23,814 nucleotides of DNA from Chara braunii (GCA_003427395.1 BFEA01000058.1:4271458-4295271); one strand, 5' to 3'. Counted from the first letter of the stretch, positions 8,841-17,104 are shown. Numbers and translations are program-made. Notes: generated from the sequence alone by a model not told the origin.

Positions 8841-9124
8841 CTACGGGAGCAAGTAGTTGTAACTTGTAACCCATAACTGTTGGACAACATACCTGACTTC
8901 CGATCCAGAACATATATTGCTGGCCTCCTCCACTCTCACACGAAATTTGCCGAATGTCTCTTGAGATGGACCCTCGCAGATGCACTGTTGGGGTGCTTCG
9001 GGAAAAAGACTATTCAACAAGGAATACGTGGGCTCAATTTTTTTTTTTTTTGTACTCTGTCATTCTCCTCCTCTCTTCTTGTCTTCCTCCTCCTCGTCTC
9101 CTTCCCCTACTCCTCCTTTTTGGG
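8841..9124. other. Spacer with T14 tract and pyrimidine-rich tail
   Basis: No gene is recognised. It contains a run of about 14 T near 9037-9050 followed by CT/CTT-rich sequence to about 9118, a composition also seen around the second U6 copy at 17000-17200. Confidence 0.35.
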
Positions 9125-9192
9125 TTATTTATTTTTTATTTGGTCCATTTCTCGATTAATGCGTGTCAACGTGGCGGAGGGGCCATGCTAAT
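9125..9192 (-). pseudogene. U6 snRNA 3'-half pseudogene, inverted partner
   Basis: On the minus strand the sequence reads CATTAGCATGGCCCCTCCG, then GTTGACACGCATTAATCGAG, then AAATGGACCAAAT. This matches the second half of U6 spliceosomal snRNA (the GATTAGCATGGCCCC region, the GATGACACGCA region and the AAATGGTCC end). It is followed on the same strand by AAAAATAAATAA (plus-strand 9125-9140), which looks like a retroposon A-rich tail. The 5' half of U6 is missing: the homology begins at the ATTAGCATGG box, where the adjoining plus-strand copy starts. It is not an expressible gene. Confidence 0.72.
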
Positions 9193-9193
9193 G

Positions 9194-9285
9194 TTGCCCT
9201 TGGGACATTCAATAAAATTGGAAGGAAAAGATTAGCATGGTCCCTACACATGGATGACACACGTTAACTGAGAAGGAGTAGTGGC

Positions 9286-9286
<1 letters not shown>
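9194..9286 (+). pseudogene. U6 snRNA pseudogene lacking the ACAGAGA box
   Basis: The sequence carries the U6 landmarks in order: a 5' stem-like CCCTTGGGACATTC, AATAAAATTGGA, AAGATTAGCATGGTCCCT and GGATGACACACG, ending near GAGAAGGAGTAG. The ACAGAGA box that pairs with the 5' splice site is missing: where U6 reads ...GATACAGAGAAGATTAGC, this copy reads GGAAAAGATTAGC. The last 15 bases diverge from the usual AAATGGTCC end. Directly upstream is an inverted U6 3' half rather than a USE and TATA promoter, so this is most likely a non-functional retro-pseudogene. Exactly 60 T follow. Confidence 0.75.

Positions 9287-9346
<60 letters not shown>
9287..9346. repeat. Homopolymer T60
   Basis: Exactly 60 consecutive T. 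It could be the poly(A) tail of a minus-strand retroposon whose 3' end is the TCCGG-rich sequence to its right, or an extension of the U-rich end of the U6 copy to its left. Four T suffice as a Pol III terminator, so the length is not needed for that. Sequencing through such a tract may be unreliable. Confidence 0.7.
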
Positions 9347-9440
9347 CTCCGGACAATATAGGGGATCCGAACCAAGGGTCCGGACCGGTCCGGAAATTCC
9401 GGAATATTCCGGTCTCCCGGAAGTCTGGATGGGCCCGTCT
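9347..9440. repeat. TCCGG/CCGGA-rich repeat block (copy 2)
   Basis: The block contains repeated TCCGG and CCGGA units with perfect short palindromes (GGTCCGGACCGGTCCGG; TTCCGGAATATTCCGG). It resembles the block at 7800-7895. On the minus strand it ends directly at A60, so it could be the 3' end of a retroposed transcript. Confidence 0.45.
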
Positions 9441-10994
9441 TGGGATTGGCCTGTCTTGTGGTATAGGTGCTTTTGATCGTTTGATTCAAGATTTAGACTA
9501 GATTCAGCTTGATTCTGCAGGGATCTTCTGTTATCACCGATAACAGGTCGGTTGCCGATTCGTTGGTTTATGACTCAACTCCAATCCAGTCTTGCCACTC
9601 AACCGAAAGGCTTTAGCCTTGTGATTTGAATTATTTTGTTGTGTTTCCACCCGGGCTTTATTTGAATGGCCATTTAAGAAAAGTACTGAGTATTTTATTT
9701 GAGAGTTGCGCAAAGAGCGAGGCTTGTATGGCTTAAGCAAGGGGTGTGAGCGCAGAAAATGGTTGAAGTTGACCCCGTGTAGTGCATGGACTTTTAGCTG
9801 AATCTTTGATGTGATTGCATGTATGTTTGGAGGTTTGAACTTCGGATTTAACTGCCTGCTATATGGTTGAGAGGAGTCCCACTGGGATTGTGAGAAGTGA
9901 TCGTCACATATTTATAACCCTCTATATATATGTAAATACATATGTCTTGAGTATTTCGCGTGGCCTACTGTGATCGCGCGTAAGGGTTAAACAGATTATG
10001 TTTTTGAGAGAGAAGGGAGATCCCTTGTTATCCTTTGCTTTTTAGAGTTTTATAGGTAGACGTTGTAGTCTGTGGCAGCCGTCAAAGTCAAACCCCTTGA
10101 TTTCTCTCCAGGCCCTAGATGATGGAGCTGGTCTTATCGCCATTGTCACCACAGGTATGAACCTACGTACCACGCACTCTCCGCAGGGTGCAGAAGAGGG
10201 TGTGGTTCTCAACCGCACTTGGCGGTTGTCCAGCGTCGAGAGATCAATCCCTCAAGGCGCGTGTCAGCCGACACTTGAGTGTCAAATGCGAACCTCGAGA
10301 TTAACGAGGACCGCATGAGTATGGGTACTACAAGGTACGCCATCATTGCGACTGCTTGCGTATGCTTGCATTGCGAGTCGATATGAGTTAGCCCTGCGGC
10401 CGTGCGGTTTTATACTAAGTCTCGCGCGCGACGCCTATCCGATTTTCCGCATCGGAAAGTTATGGGTTGGAAACTGAAGGGACTAGGAGTGTTGTCACGT
10501 TGTTTGTTGTGTGCGTCGTTCCGTGTGTATGTGTGTAAGTTTTATTTTTATGTTTGTAGTGTGCTGTCCGCGTGGTGAGTGGGATACGTCCTAGTCGACC
10601 GACGTCGAGTCGCGCTTGGGATTTCAGCCTCCCCAGTTCGTCGGTTCGCTTGCGGGTCTGATAGAGGCGTAAAACCGCGCGCAACTCTATGCTACAACGA
10701 ACGAGGAACGCCCTCGGTTGGTCCACCTCTGCGATTGCAACTGATTAGCTTTCGTACTGTGGACTGGTAGCTCGGCGGGGATACACCCACCGAAGGGAGG
10801 TGACAACTCCCGTAAGGTGGAGGTAAGCCGTGCCTGTCGTAGGAGCTCGCGAGGGGTATGGCTGGCGCACTCGGCCGGAGCGGCTTGCGGAAGCTCCATG
10901 TGTATTTGCGACGAGGAAGTAGACCAACTCCTGCGTGACGCGGGCGTTAGGGTGCCGCCCCGCTTGTGCGGTGCTGGAGTGATGCGCTCAACAC
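9441..10994. other. 1.55 kb without a recognisable gene
   Basis: No protein family, RNA gene or repeat boundary could be supported on either strand. GC content rises from about 10350 onward (CGCGCG near 10423, GCGCGC near 10676). Short open frames such as 10097-10318 (+) and 10687-11022 (-) show no family motif, and the latter runs into the LTR, so I treat them as chance. Confidence 0.3.
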
Positions 10995-11267
10995 TGCCAC
11001 GTGAGTGTTTACCCTGCTGCAACCGGCAATATCACGGCGAAAGGTAAGTACCGGCCCTACGGGCCTCTCAAACAAGCAAGTACCCTTGCGGATAACACAC
11101 ACACTCCCGCCGACAAGCACTCTAACAGGCACGCAGGTCATCAAGCACCCACACACACAAACTTAGAAAACTCAGCAGAATGCGAGAATCTCAACAAGGC
11201 ATCTATTCCATTGGCAAAACTAAAAAATCAGCAGTGTTTTCAGTCTGTGTTATGGCAGGTCATTACA
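10995..11267 (-). repeat. LTR of a second element 1-family copy
   Basis: On the minus strand it starts TGTAATGACC at 11267 and ends ...CACGTGGCA at 10995, about 273 bp with TG...CA ends. It is homologous to 1764-2003. A polypurine tract lies immediately before its start and integrase C-terminal sequence lies upstream on the same strand, so it is a 3' LTR. The 5 bp beyond its far end (10990-10994) read AACAC; no partner LTR was found to confirm a target-site duplication. Confidence 0.68.
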
Positions 11268-11281
11268 CTACCCCCCCCCTC
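11268..11281 (-). promoter_or_regulatory. Polypurine tract (plus-strand primer) next to the LTR
   Basis: The minus strand reads GAGGGGGGGGGTAG directly before the LTR start TGTAATGACC. This is the position and composition expected for the RNase H-resistant primer of second-strand cDNA synthesis. The chromovirus at 18696 has a similar tract also ending in TAG before TGT. Confidence 0.7.
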
Positions 11282-11625
11282 AACAGCGAGGTCCCTTCGA
11301 GCGAGTAACTCACTTAGAGTCCTTGCATAATTCATCATAAGCGTAAATGGCAAAGAGAGATCGGGTATGTTCCGTAGGAGTGAGGGTTAAGGTGAATTTA
11401 GGTTGCTGTTCAGAGACAATCAGTCGTTCGTATGCCTTGATGACTCGCGGGGCACTCTACTGCAAGTCTTTCTTAGCAATCTAGTACAAATCATTTAATG
11501 GGTGATATAGAAAATTAACTTTGTATTGTTTGTTTTTCCCGTTTCCGTTGTGCTCGACAATTCTATCAGTCTCGTGACCTCCATTGATTCCGCGAGGAAT
11601 CATCGATTCTCGACAGGGACAAGTT
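11282..11625 (-). other. 3' untranslated spacer of the second gypsy fragment
   Basis: About 340 bp lie between the integrase stop and the polypurine tract. No coding potential or repeat was recognised. Confidence 0.4.
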
Positions 11626-11985
11626 TCAGGTGGTATGTACGAAAACAACTTTTGACGGGTGAAAGATTGGGTACGTGAGCAGGTGAGTAGGCACGTCGAT
11701 CGTATGAGGACCGAAATAATCCTCCTCTACTTGGTTCGACACCTTCCACGAACCGTAATACTGACAAAGGAGCTTTCGTGATACACCCTCTTCTTCAGAA
11801 AACTCAGACATCTTGACCCAAACGTAACTTCCCACTGTGAAATGCGGAGGCTGACACTTCTTGTTAGCATGCTTAATCATGGCACTGCATCACCTTTCCA
11901 TAGCTGCAACAACAACTTTGAGCAAGCAATCAAACTTAGCGTTGTAGCCAGGTTGGTCACCATGGTGAAGATGCACAACCAAGTG
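11626..11985 (-). pseudogene. Integrase C-terminal remnant, element 1 family
   Basis: The frame 11626-11880 contains FTVGSYVWVKMSEFSEEEGV, then SRKLLCQYYGSWKV and LTYPIFHPSKVVFV. This is the GPY/F-like C-terminal domain of gypsy integrases, which binds DNA and ends near a HP[VI]FH-type motif. Upstream in the same frame an in-frame TGA is followed further up by GDQPGYNAKFDCLLKVVVAA, so the pseudogene extends to about 11985. Beyond that, repeat copy A begins at about 12030 and the rest of pol is absent. This domain and its LTR correspond to the parts that element 1 lost or kept, so the two fragments are copies of one family. Confidence 0.72.
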
Positions 11986-12029
11986 ATAGTTTCACTCCTC
12001 ACCGCTTAAACTTTCCACCCATGGACTGA

Positions 12030-13099
12030 CTGACTGACTCTCCAAAAGACCACAAAACCCTCTCCTTTGATCCAGCCAAGTTACCACTGCAATCAAACTC
12101 GGATTATTCACATTTGTCTTGCATGCAAACAGCGATACAGCAAACTGGCGACATGCGCCCACACAATACTCAAAGATATCGTAACCGGATAAGAGTTCTC
12201 TTCAACTGGCTATGGCGGCTCTGCGCCCACACAACTCACTGTTCGCACTCTGGATCACCCTGGATGTTCCACACGCAACACTCAGTGTTCATACGCAACA
12301 CACACACACACACTGTACTACAGCTATGGCAGCACTAGCTGCCACTACCCTATCGCTATACTACACTGCCCTCTTCGTCTTCGGGCACACTGCAGACCTC
12401 CTCGCACAAGCCGCTGAGGCAGCGCTTCCGCATGGCATCCGCAGGAATGAATGAATGGCTGGACGCAGCCTCTTGATTTATACTTCTGCGCTGCGTTGGT
12501 CTGCCCTGTGTCCCTTGGCCCTTGGTGCACACAGTCCCAGGCGGTACTTGCTGGACAGGACCGGACTGACTAACTGGGACTGTTGACTCAGCGAGGTGGC
12601 CTACCACCACTTGACCACTTGGCCTCTGTTGAACGCAGGCTAACTCCGAAAGGCCACTTCTAGAAGTCTCTAACTTGGCCTTTCGGTAGTGTAGCAGCTA
12701 CGACTTTGCCTTTTCAGGTAAGTAGCAGCTACGACCTTGACCCTTCAGGCATCCTACAACTACGACTTCGGAACCATCTAGACTCCTACTCTACAGGTCT
12801 ACAGTTCGATTCCCTTCTACCCTGGGACCTACAACAATCTACCTACCACTGGCGTTCCTACAGGTCGCGGGTTCAAGTCTACAGGTTAACACTGATACTG
12901 TACACGGGTAAGACGGGGAACTAGGGATCGAGCCCTGGGATCTGCATTCGCTACTGCAACTGGTGAATACCGTTTCACCACAGCCGATGGAAGTTTTCGC
13001 CACCACTGTCACCAAAACTTTCCAGATCTCAGTGCACCATGCACCAACGATCAATCCCACCAGGCTTTCTCTCTGGATCAGATCCTGTCCCCTAGGGTA
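12030..13099. repeat. Dispersed/tandem repeat, copy A (about 1.07 kb)
   Basis: This block aligns with 14112-14668 plus 15760-16276. Shared blocks on the + strand include GCGCCCACACAA, CTGGAT(C/T)(A/T)CCCTGGATGT, GCAGACCT, GAATGAATGAATG, TGGTCTGCCC, GTGCACA, CAGTCCC, TGTACAC(A/G)GGT and GGATCGAGCCCTGGG. No protein motif is conserved between copies. The ends are not clearly TG...CA, so I do not call it an LTR, though paired LTRs or a segmental duplication are both possible. It includes (CA)n at about 12298-12314. Confidence 0.75.
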
Positions 13100-13139
13100 A
13101 AAAAAAATAAAAAATAAAAAAAATCCTATCCCCTAGGGT
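13082..13139. repeat. A-rich insertion flanked by a 17-bp direct repeat
   Basis: ATCCTGTCCCCTAGGGT (13082-13098) and ATCCTATCCCCTAGGGT (13123-13139) differ at one base and bracket a 24-nt tract of A with three interspersed T. This is the pattern of a target-site duplication around the tail of a severely 5'-truncated retroposon. Confidence 0.6.
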
Positions 13140-13173
13140 CTCTAGCCTGACCTACTTTCTTCGGCTGCACACC

Positions 13174-13180
<7 letters not shown>

Positions 13181-13240
<60 letters not shown>
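13181..13240. repeat. (CT)30 microsatellite
   Basis: A perfect 60-bp CT dinucleotide run. Just downstream is CCCTTTCTCCTGCAG (ending at 13268), which looks like a 3' splice acceptor, but the sequence after it has no convincing exon-like coding signature. Confidence 0.9.
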
Positions 13241-13248
<8 letters not shown>

Positions 13249-13501
13249 GTCGTCCCTTTCTCCTGCAGGTTTGGCGGATATGGACGCCCTTTTCTTACTT
13301 GATACAACGACTCTCTTCAACGCTGCAGCCGGAGGTCTTCTCTAACGTAGCGGCCCTTCTTCAACAGCGGCAGTCTCCCTCCTCGTCCAGCGTTCTCTTT
13401 CCACGGCAGCAGCCCTCTTCTTCAAGATCGGGGCGACGGCTATCCCCGGTCCGACGGCGCTCGGTAATACGGCGCGCACAGGCGGTGGCGATAGCGTGTA
13501 G

Positions 13502-13855
13502 AAACGTGCGGCGGCTATTGCATGGCACGAAAGCACGCGAGGCTAGCGTGTAAGTTCGATAGCGTGTGGGAATGGCAGCGCGCACAAGGCACAACAGGGC
13601 GTGTGCGAGCAGCGGGCAGCGGCATGTGCGATTGTGGGCGAGGCGGGGCGCGCAATTAAGGCACGATAATGCGCACAAAAGCGCGGCGACTATCGCAAGG
13701 CACATAAGCGCGCGAGGCTAGCGCGTAAGTTTGATGGTGCCTGGGAATGGCAGCGCGCACAAGGCACAACAGGGCACGCGCAGGTAGCAGGCAGCGGCAT
13801 GCACAATTGCAGGCAGTGCGTGGTGAGGCAGGGCCCACAATTAAGGCCCACGATC
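13502..13855. repeat. GC-rich tandem duplication, period about 176 bp
   Basis: Two adjacent units, about 13502-13677 and 13678-13855, share GGGAATGGCAGCGCGCACAA, then GGCACAACAGGGC, GCGAGGCTAGCG(T/C)GTAAG and CAATTAAGG. The units differ by scattered substitutions, many of them C/T or G/A. Frames are not preserved, so this is non-coding. It lies between repeat copies A and B. Confidence 0.8.
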
Positions 13856-14111
13856 TTGACGTGGAACGGGAACGGGCGCAGTTGGCAAGTAACTCGGAGC
13901 GGCGGCAGCAGCGCGCATGCTTCTTTTTCACGGACGCGCGACGTACCTACGGCGCAGCAGTGCCAACGTGGCAACCTCCTCTCTTTAGCGCGACGGGGGC
14001 TGAGGTGGGGCGATCCTCCTTCCGGCTTGCGGGCAAGCTAACATGGTAACCTCTTCTCTTGATGACGACGACGATGATGGCGATCACTATAATGACGTGG
14101 CAGCGGCAGCG
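13856..14111. other. Unassigned spacer before repeat copy B
   Basis: No gene is recognised. It contains a short GAC/GAT-rich stretch at 14059-14085 that gives an acidic open frame without other support. Confidence 0.3.
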
Positions 14112-14724
14112 ATCGCGACTCCAACTGAAGGGACAGCGGGAACCAGCTCCAATAACAATGCAATCAGACTTGTCTTCTTCTTTACTCAGCATGCATGGAT
14201 ACAGACGCTGATCAAGCTGGCGACTTGCACCCACACAAGGCTCAGAGATAACGGAGCCAAGAACACAATTCAGATTCAAACTTGTCTCGATCGGCTGACG
14301 ACGATTCCCCCCTCGAACAACTGTATCCCCAGCAACTTGCTCGCACACACAACTCTGGATCTCCCTGGATGTCCCGCACACATACATGCACATCACACAT
14401 ACACACAGACTAACACAATACTACTAATCTACGGGCAGCTATGGCTGCCGTCTTCTTCCTCTCACTAATACAAGCGGCTATGGCCGCGTCTTCCTCCTCT
14501 TAGCCCACTTCCTCTTCGGACACCTGCAGACCTTCGTACGCAAGATGCTTGGACAGCGCTGCCGCACAGCTCACAGGCAGAATGAATGAATGACTGAATG
14601 CTGCCTCTTTATGTATAGTTCGGATCGTCGCTGGTCTGCCCCTTTCCACCGGGCCCGGGGTGCACATTGACTTACCGTGAGGGCACGGGTGCGCAACCCG
14701 TAGTTTGTTTGTTGATGTTGTTGT

Positions 14725-14755
<31 letters not shown>

Positions 14756-14777
14756 GCGTGTGTGTGTGTGTGTATGT

Positions 14778-14859
<82 letters not shown>
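14725..14859. repeat. (TG)n followed by (AG)n microsatellite
   Basis: About 115 bp of TG dinucleotides with a few C and A interruptions is followed by about 19 bp of AG. Open frames through it are pure dinucleotide artefacts. Confidence 0.9.
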
Positions 14860-15117
14860 AATCAGGCGCGGCGCCACTTTGTCAAAACGCCTCGATCGAT
14901 AAGGCACCACNCTCCCCNCGCACACAGGGAGACTNTCACTTTGTGAANGCAGAGGGAACGGGAGCGGNNGCCGCTGCTTTTGGCCTGTTTCGATTTCGAC
15001 CACGACAGGCTTCGAATTCAAACCACCACTCTACCCGACGTTGGAAATTCGGGGGACCGGTAGCACAGGTCCATGAGGTCTACCAGTAGCACAGAGTGGA
15101 GAACCGAGTGGTGAATA

Positions 15118-15475
15118 TGGAAAATGGGATGAATTTGCGCTATAAGCTATTTCGCGGTTGAGACAATTTTTTCAATTTTTTAAAACATTTTTCCTGGAAA
15201 GATCATGACCAAATCTACGGACCCTCAAATTTTCAGACTTGTTTACGAGTTCTTCTGAGCGTGAAAAATCTTTGAAATAGGGGTAAGCTGTTGTGTGCCA
15301 AAAATGGAAAAAGTGACGAATTGGCGTGGCATTTATTTCATGGTCTAAACGATTTTATTTTATTTTGTTGATATTTTTCCTGGAAAGATCACGACCTGGC
15401 CTACCCGATACCGAAGTTTCAGATCTTTTCTCCAATTATTCTGCGTACGAAAAATCGCCAAAGTTGGCGCTCGAA
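15118..15475. repeat. Degenerate two-unit repeat, period about 185 bp
   Basis: The second unit (from about 15303) echoes the first (from about 15118) with period about 185 bp. Shared blocks are ATGGAAAA, then GA(A/C)GAATT(T/G)G, a T-rich stretch, TTTTTCCTGGAAAGATCA(T/C)GACC (near 15188 and 15373), a TTTCAGA block and GAAAAATC. It is AT-rich and non-coding, and the unit size and composition are satellite-like. Confidence 0.65.
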
Positions 15476-16276
15476 AATTGCAAGATTGGACCCGCATGCG
15501 CCTTCCAGTCGGCGCCCCCCTAAAACCCCGCCCTAACTCACCACAGGGCCTGCGTCCACGCGGTTTCAGATTCGAAATTTCAAGGCCCTAATGCCACGGG
15601 CAGCTACCGGTCCTGCACTTCATTGAACTGCCTATTTCCCATGAATTGGACCCCCAGCAAATACACCACCCTTCCAACTACCACACCGTTTGGTGACGAC
15701 GACGAAAAATGTTCCCAGGCCAATGTTCCCAGGGCATAAAACGCACCCCTGACGGGCTGCGAACAGTCCCGCATGGTACTTGCGGACTAGACAAAGTGTG
15801 ACTGGGACTGGGTACCGCTGACCAGGCTAGATAGGCCTAGGACTGCCCTTTGCTGACTGTGCTAGGACTGCCCTTCACTGATTCAGACGCAGACTGACCT
15901 CTAGGACCTACGAAAAGCCACTTCCGGAAGTTCCGGAAGTAGCAGTTAGGACCTCTACCACTGCTAAGACTCCTAACACACTGACCTACGGCTCAAGACC
16001 CGATGACCACCCTACACACAACATCTAAACATACGACTTTCAGACAGCAGGTCGTGGGTTCAAACACACAGGGGCTCACACGCACTGTACACAGGTGAAG
16101 GGAAGGTCTAGGATCGAGCCCTGGGTACTGCATCTGCTACCGTAAAGTTGAAAACCGTTTCAATGCTCTCTACTTTGTCGAACGATGCACGTGGTCGTGA
16201 TGTTGATTATCACGGTTGAAACTTCAAACCGAAGATGTTAAATCACCTTTCACGGGCCCTTCACCAAATCTACCCT

Positions 16277-16595
16277 AGGAAAACGGAAGGGGGAGTTTAG
16301 AGGGGGAAGTTGGGGGGGGGGGGGGGGGGGGGGGGAAGGAAGGAGGAGAAGAGGAAAAAAGGGAAAAAAAGAAAGGAAAATCGACAATTGGTGTACCATA
16401 TATGTTGTGTACACATGTTTTTCTTCTGATTGACTAAACTACAAGAGGCCCTGAATTGCTCACTTTTTTCAATGAATTGCTGGTCTTCTCACCTCTCCTT
16501 ACCTTCTCTTTTTATTCCCCTCTTTTTTCGTTCGTCTTCTTTCTTCTTTCTGTTCTTTGACTCCGTTGCTTCTGAAAACGTTTACCTCTCTACAG
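16277..16595 (+). other. Low-complexity sequence and presumed intron end
   Basis: It contains G24 at 16312-16335, purine-rich AAGGAAGG sequence to 16380, then about 170 bp with a possible branch point (TTGACTAAACTAC near 16430) and a strong polypyrimidine tract (16480-16560) leading to TCTCTACAG at 16595. This looks like the 3' end of an intron on the + strand. Confidence 0.5.
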
Positions 16596-16699
16596 GGCGA
16601 GGATTTAGACGCAGCTTTTGAGAGCATTTCTGCGTTTGAGCCGGGATGGAGTGCCGCAGATGCGGTGCTTGGAATCGAGGAGTCTATTAAAGACATAAG
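16596..16699 (+). CDS. Probable internal exon of an unidentified host gene
   Basis: The 104-bp segment is bounded by a good acceptor (polypyrimidine tract then CTCTACAG) and a good donor (ATAAG followed by GTATGG). It is open in one frame, reading GEDLDAAFESISAFEPGW, then SAADAVLGIEESIKDI, and ending in a split codon (AG in this exon). The composition is acidic, amphipathic and protein-like, unlike the low-complexity frames around it. It starts in phase 0 and ends after two codon bases. I do not recognise the protein. Neighbouring exons were not found with confidence: upstream is repeat B, downstream is about 800 bp of pyrimidine-rich intron-like sequence holding a U6 insertion. It is either a real exon of a gene with long introns or a very good chance resemblance. 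Confidence 0.55.
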
Positions 16700-17007
16700 G
16701 TATGGCGTGAATCCGCACATGTCGACATGGTGTCTTTTCTCTTGCCCCCCTTCTTCCTCCTCCTGCCCCCCCGGGTTCGTCCGCTTCCCCACATTACACA
16801 TGATACAGGATTGTTTGCTCTATCAGACCCTTCTGGTTTGTTACTGCAATTGTACCTCGGCTTATCCAGCCTTCTGTCCTCTCTATGTCGTCATATCTTC
16901 ATCTTCCACTTCTTCTTCTTCTTCCTGTCCTTCCTGTTCTTCCTTGTCTTCCTCTTCCACATCTCTTCCTTGCCTTCCTCTTCTTCGTCCTCTCCTCTCT
17001 TTTCTTT
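16700..17007 (+). other. Pyrimidine-rich presumed intron sequence, part 1
   Basis: TC-rich on the + strand with many CTTC and CCT repeats. It includes CACATTACACATGATACAGG and similar unremarkable sequence at 16790-16810. The long Ser/Phe/Leu-rich frames here come from the base composition and are not genes. Confidence 0.4.
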
Positions 17008-17051
17008 CCGTCTCCTCTTCTTCTTTTCTTTTCTTCTTCTTTTTTTTTTTN

Positions 17052-17104
<53 letters not shown>

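Larger units (their letters stand above)
14669..15759. mobile_element. Insertion of about 1.09 kb inside repeat copy B, type unknown
   Basis: It is defined by comparison with uninterrupted copy A. It contains (TG)n with (AG)n, several undetermined bases (14911-14969), and a two-unit AT-rich repeat of about 185 bp. No transposase or reverse transcriptase is encoded, and no clear terminal inverted repeats were seen. It may be a non-autonomous element or several nested events. Confidence 0.45.
14112..16276. repeat. Repeat copy B, interrupted by a 1.09 kb insertion
   Basis: Homology to copy A runs 14112-14668, stops at GGTGCACA, and resumes at about 15760 with CAGTCCCGCATGGTACTTGC, continuing to the CTACCCTAGG end near 16276. 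The two pieces sum to about 1074 bp against 1070 bp for copy A, so the intervening 14669-15759 is an insertion. Sequence resembling the break point occurs on both sides (GGTGCACA; GCTGCGAACA), compatible with a decayed target-site duplication of about 9-10 bp. Confidence 0.7.

Noticed and set aside
9194-9286. Functional U6 snRNA gene
   Set aside because: The ACAGAGA box is deleted, the 3' end diverges, and an inverted U6 fragment occupies the place of the promoter.
12866-12945. tRNA gene or tRNA-derived SINE (GTTCAAGTC, GATCGAGCC resemble B boxes)
   Set aside because: No cloverleaf can be folded around them and no A box lies at the right distance; the same motifs recur in repeat B and near 18670 without tRNA context.
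13268-13553. Exon starting after CTCCTGCAG downstream of (CT)30
   Set aside because: The acceptor-like site is good, but the open frame that follows is Arg/Ser-rich, runs into the 176-bp duplication and has no family signature or donor.
14667-15089. Frames rich in Cys-Val or His-Thr repeats
   Set aside because: They are translations of the (TG)n/(AG)n microsatellite and contain undetermined bases.
12030-16276. Repeats A and B as the two LTRs of one element
   Set aside because: They are direct repeats about 1 kb apart, but no TG...CA ends, primer-binding site or polypurine tract was found at their borders; they are left as unclassified repeats.
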